This document shows, piece after piece, positions 59,131-64,000 of a stretch of DNA of 64,000 nt. The DNA is from Acanthopleura granulata (taxonomy: Eukaryota > Mollusca > Polyplacophora > Chitonida > Chitonidae). Location of the stretch: contig JABBOT010000014.1 of NCBI GenBank assembly GCA_016165875.1, positions 2,279,078-2,343,077 on the forward strand, in the 5' to 3' direction. The position numbers and the translations under genes were made by a program. Under the pieces are notes generated by a model. The model saw nothing but the letters and a program-made list of their open reading frames with translations. It made no database searches and was not told where the DNA came from. The first letter of the stretch is position 1; each line of letters begins with the position of its first letter.

Positions 59131-62059
59131 GCATGTTGCTATGAAATACACAAGTATCTTTCTGGCATGCTAATTTATATTCACCGTGCAGGGGAGCTTC
59201 ATATCGAGCGTCTTATCATGTAAGAGCGGAAAGTCATTCAGTATGCTATTTCGCTCCAAGGACTAAGTAGATTAACGAAGGAGGACTTGATTACTCATCT
59301 AGGTTAAGTGGGCCTCGGGCTGATCTGAAAATGAAGTATAAGAAAGAGTTGCGAGGCACTCATCACAGCGAGGATATTATACCAACTCTGTGGCATCTCC
59401 TTGTGGTAGGCCGGTCCCAGTGCTGACAGAGGTATAAAGTGCCGCATTATTGGAAAGCAAGAGAACAATTTACCTCAGTTAAAATAAGCGGTGTATGGTG
59501 GTAGCACCTTAGACACAGCTTGGCTGTAAATCAGCCTCGTGCGGCTACGGTACCCTCGAATTGGGATGAATTCACCTCAGGGTATTGTTATGGAAGTAGT
59601 TGTAACTTAGACATCCCACTAGAACCATATCATATTCCTCCGCACCGCGTGACTGAATCCGAATCACCACTTATTATGGGGCTTTGGTGAAGATGAGTTC
59701 AGGGTTTGGGGTGGTTTTCTAACTTCTTAGCCCTTGGGGTAGGGCAGATATTTGTAGACCAGGTTCCACCCCCCTCCCCGAAATTAAATACCGTGACTTT
59801 CTTCAGGAGACTTTTCCCCACAGTAAGTACACTTCTCGTTGCCTAGTCTAGTCATTAAAGATTCCTTTTTTGTAAGTAATATAAAAAAATCAGTGCTTGT
59901 GAGACTTGGCATGTCTGAGAAAACAAGGCATCTAAAGTGAAAAAAAAAATACAAGAAAAAACGTTTCAGTTCAGATGTACGCATTCTAAAATTTCCAAAC
60001 TGTTTCAACGATGTGAAATGTTTTACCGTAGCATGCACTGTGTGGGGTATAGAGCTCTATGATGATAGGGAAAATTGCCATTCTTTGACAAGACCATGAA
60101 AAAGTTACCTGCTAGGCCTCAGAAGTTACCGGACATGAATACACCACAGTCAATATGTTAATTGTCAATAGAATCTTTGCGGTTTCTGAAGAAGGGAGGT
60201 GTATACTGAACACCTGCCCTGAAGCAGACTATGCCAGCAATTCGGGACAATTTCTCTAGATTAGGAAGCCGACTTCCATCGTGAGCGAGTCGAAGGTGGA
60301 TTAAAATAATCGGCCGGGATCAGGATAAAGTGACTATCAAAAGGTCTGGGCCTTTGTAGTCGATCCTTGTGTCGGTGTCTGGCCCTTAGATTCGGTTTTG
60401 AGATCTGAGTATTGAGTAATCTCGTCTAAATCCCGTCAAACCAGGAGACATAGCCCGCTAATTCTCGGATTCCTGTTTGGTTTGAGACGTAAGTCCAAAA
60501 GCCTGCGCCCCTTTTTATTGGCGTGTTTAGGTCAGGTGATGTGTGGAGTACGTTGTAACTTCGACGTGACATAGTCGACGTGATTCTGAACTCGGCAGTC
60601 TTCACATTAAAGACAGGACTATCCGAAATGAACGCCTGTACTTAACAGCGTGTCGGCTTTACTTACAAGTATTAATGATCGCTGTAACGGCTTTTCCTAC
60701 TGGCTACCTTAAAGACATTCATTAAGGCATGTTCGCAGGCATTAGTACTTCTGTCTAGAAGGGATAGACAGAATGCGCTGCTGAAAGGCATAATAAGTGT
60801 TTACGAGTACTATACATGCTGGATTCAAAGTTGCCATATAATATGCGAAAAAATGATACTTTTCTTCGCAGATCAGTGAATATGTTCAATCGAACTGATG
60901 GGAGACTCTGACGGACCACACAATAGGGTCCAAATCGCAGTAAAAACGCACTGTTTTCTGCTGTGATGCCGTAGTGAAACTGTGCTACCTAAGTGTTTTG
61001 TGAGCACATATAAACCTAAAGGTACTACTGGTAAAGAACAAAGAAGCACACAGCTTTCGACCCTTTTCTTAAAGGCGGGAAGGAGTTGTACGAGTTCCTC
61101 ATTTTATTGTACCAAAGCTGGGACATGTCGTATCTTTAGAGGATGTAAATCAGAAAATACCGGCACACGACATGCATTTAACAGCATTTAATGAATGCAA
61201 CTGGTGAATATTTCATTCCGCCCGGTCATTTTCTCGTCTCCATTCATAGCGGTTTATGTTTTGCAAGCTCCCATGAGAATGGCTTGATTCTTGTGAGATT
61301 TTTGTCTTTAAACGTTGGTTTCGTGTCAGAATACAAACGGTTAAAGCGCTTTAGTCCAAACCAACGATGACGTTTCGTTCTGCCAATCTATCTGTTGACC
61401 TTTCGTCATGACCTTGAACACAGTTTCCGCCGGATTAACGATACGGAACAACACGCAACGAACACATTGGCTACTTTTTCTCGTGCGTTGAAAGCAAGCT
61501 TTGCCAGTAGTACACAAGGCAACATTGGCAGTAACCTTACGTTAATGAGTAAATGTTGACACTCTGGTTTGCTTTGCATTTCTAGAGTCAATGCACAAGG
61601 TCAGTGTATACAGCTGAGTTCGCTGAATTCAGTTGACGTCCATGGTGGACGTAAAACGGTCCTCCATTCCACGCCATGATAGCGGTTGAACTGCGCGCCA
61701 GAGTGCGGGTGGAGGTGCGCTGCTCCCACAAAGCCTTGGATAGTTACGGAACTTCATACCGTTAACCTAACAGCCTGCAAGTGTTCTCAGATTATTGGGA
61801 AACCAAAAGACCGGTAACATAATGTGAGGTGGTGTGCTGGGGGGGGGGGGATGTCGGAATGAGGGGGTGGGGGTGTAAATGTGAAGATAGTGAAAGTAAA
61901 ACATAGCGTTGGATTTTCTTTTTTGGCGCAGATTATATACTATAAGTGAATGTTGTGGACATTGAATTTGGCAGATTGCAGAAATCTGTTTGCTTGGTTT
62001 TATATAATTTCGACCACTTTAGATCATTCGTATAGGAACCAGAATATAAAATTAAGACT

Positions 62060-62310
62060 ACAGCACGCCGAGCCAAACTAGAGCAGCGACGACAGTGTGA
62101 TACTTAGCAAATGTTCACACGTTTCCGGTGAAATCTGGACACTGTTCATGTAAGTATTTATGAAGTAATAACTTACACCCTCTAGCTTCATGGCTTTTAA
62201 TAAGCAGAATTAGGTACAAAGGGCAGTGAGCTTAATTGCAATTCTCAGGAGTCGTTGGTCTAGAATTACTGAAAATGCTGAATTGCCTTCACATTTAATA
62301 CACAATTACA
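62060..62310 (+). repeat. Repeat family C, long copy
   Basis: AACTAGAGCAGCGACGACAG TGTGATACTTAGCAAATG at the left, GGTCTAGAATTACTGAAAAT GCTGAATTGCCTTCACATTT at the right. Together with 8577-9065 and 55850-56090 it defines both ends of the element. Confidence 0.8.
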
Positions 62311-64000
62311 CGGAAGCAATGCCCTGGAAAAAGATAGCGTGTGGTGCTCTTAGGAATATAAGCGTTAAATACCTCGGTGGATAAGATTAGAACGCAAGGA
62401 GGCCATTTCCAAAACGAAGCACTTAGGATGCGTGCGGTTTCACACACTAACGCATGGTGAATGTGATGGTATCAGCACCTAGCTGCAAGTTGCTCTGCCC
62501 GGCGTGTTTTTAAAGTTAGTAAATTAACTGATGAATATTTCATGTATCACTTTAAAGTTGTTTTTTCTTCGAATCGCATCCGGTAACAGCATAACCTGTG
62601 CTTTTTTTTTTCTTTTTTTTTTTTTTGAAGTTGCTAAAATTCGTGTAATTTTTTTGCTAGCTGACAACAGCGACGTGACTCATCGTGCAATCAGTCTAAT
62701 TAATAAACCAAGTGGTGGATAAATACGTAGAGATCGAATGTCAGAGAATGTGTGATGATCAGAACGTACAGGTTGCCACAGACCCTGGTGCACTGATGAG
62801 AGTGGAAACCAGGGTATGCACACCACTTGACCCCCACCCCCGAGGGAATTCTGTGTCTTACACTACCACCGTGTGAAGAGACCCACAACAGCCACAGATC
62901 TCAGTATGAGATGAAACGACTTTTAGTTCATGGTACACTGGGTCCAATAAATCTTTCCATGCATCATTCCCCTTATCGCATAATCTTCTACTTTTTTCAG
63001 CCTTAATTCTGGCAAATTCCGATGCCTCCCCGCCAACTCTGAACCTACTAAGAAAATGCCCCTCTCGACCTTTCTTCTATCTCTGGCAGCCTAGTCTTCA
63101 TATCAGTTTCCACTCTGTCTTAATTCGACGCCATGTTGCTGTTATTTTGAATAAATGAAACATCATTGCACTTCCATTACTAAGTAACAATATGTGAGAC
63201 ATATATATATGCATGTACAGCATATAGAGGGTAACACAGATGTATAAGAATTTAAACAAAAGTAGTCCAATTGTTTAAAAACGCGAAGTTCTGGAATATA
63301 TGGTATTTCTTCAGATCATTAGCATTCGCTACGAACAAGCCGGAATATATGTTGTTTTCTACCAGTGAAGAAAGATGGAATGTATCACACATCAGGTTTG
63401 AACAGTATACACAACAAATCCTTCTGTTCTCTCAATGCTGAACTGGTGCATTTTAATTTTACGACCAAATTATGGCATACATACATTTGACAGACGATGT
63501 TTTGCCTGTAGTTTGAGTAGGTATGAACTCCTGCGCTGCAGAACGCCTTGACGCCCCGCGGCCACGTTCGTTTACTTTATGAATGAAGAGGATCTGTGTA
63601 AACAAGCGATGAATCAGCGAGAGATAGGCGCGTGCTGAAGGTTAATGCGCTCGCTTTATCCCGCTTAATACGTTATGACATTTCAGCTCATTCAAGCTGA
63701 TAGCCCCGGGTTATTATTAGCATCTTAAAAAGGAACATAAATATTTTCTTTCATGAAGATTATACAACGTTTACTTTACACGCACATATGTTATTGGTTT
63801 TTTAAAATTTCGAACAAGTGTATGTTATCTACAATTGCGTAACGGGTGTAATGACTCTGGTGGAAGATAACTGGGGGCGATATATCATGGCGCTGAGAGA
63901 TAGCCACATCGTTCATTAAGTGCGAGACCCCCGTAGGTGGAATAAACCCGTAATACGAAAGTTCACATCCTTTGGCTGGGATAAACGACCCCCCCCCCCC

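Larger units (their letters stand above)
45780..64000. other. Non-coding right part of the window
   Basis: Apart from the repeats and motif clusters listed separately, I see no exon. Poly-G runs occur at about 48546-48555 and 61840-61850, and the window ends in a C10 run. It may be the intron of the secreted-protein gene or intergenic; sequence alone does not decide. Confidence 0.45.

Overview
The window looks like animal nuclear DNA, probably a lophotrochozoan and most likely a marine mollusc. It is AT-rich, one gene is split into at least 15 small exons with GT-AG introns, minisatellites are abundant, and there are dozens of tRNA-derived SINE copies of a kind I associate with molluscs. The phylum call rests on recollection of that repeat style and was not tested. 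There are no bacterial operons, CRISPR arrays, rRNA genes or convincing intact tRNA genes.

Layout. (1) Positions 1-15181, minus strand: most of an orthologue of DDX42, a DEAD-box RNA helicase of the SF3b/U2 snRNP pathway. I could join fifteen exons in frame by hand, giving 565 codons from the N-terminus to the start of helicase motif V. The C-terminal exons lie beyond the left edge. Four introns carry minisatellites that begin 0 to about 155 bases after a 5' splice site. The largest is about 60 copies of a 35-bp unit (about 10590-12690) copied from the end of exon 4 together with its splice donor, so the pre-mRNA carries dozens of look-alike donors. (2) 15182-44700: a long stretch without a confident gene, holding SINEs, a MITE-like element, microsatellites, several minisatellites and one Cys-rich open segment (37877-38170, minus strand) that may be an exon. 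(3) 44747-45330, plus strand: a TATA box and the first coding exon of a secreted protein that I do not recognise. It ends at a consensus donor, and later exons were not found. (4) 45340-64000: non-coding DNA, presumably intron of that gene and/or intergenic, with more repeats and a few AT-homeobox-like or TCF-like motif clusters that could be regulatory.

The two supported genes are unrelated and show no sign of joint function. The most unusual feature is the splice-site-bearing minisatellite in DDX42. Next come the SINE families that share one 3' tail, an insertion site with a triplicated target duplication, and the unidentified secreted protein.
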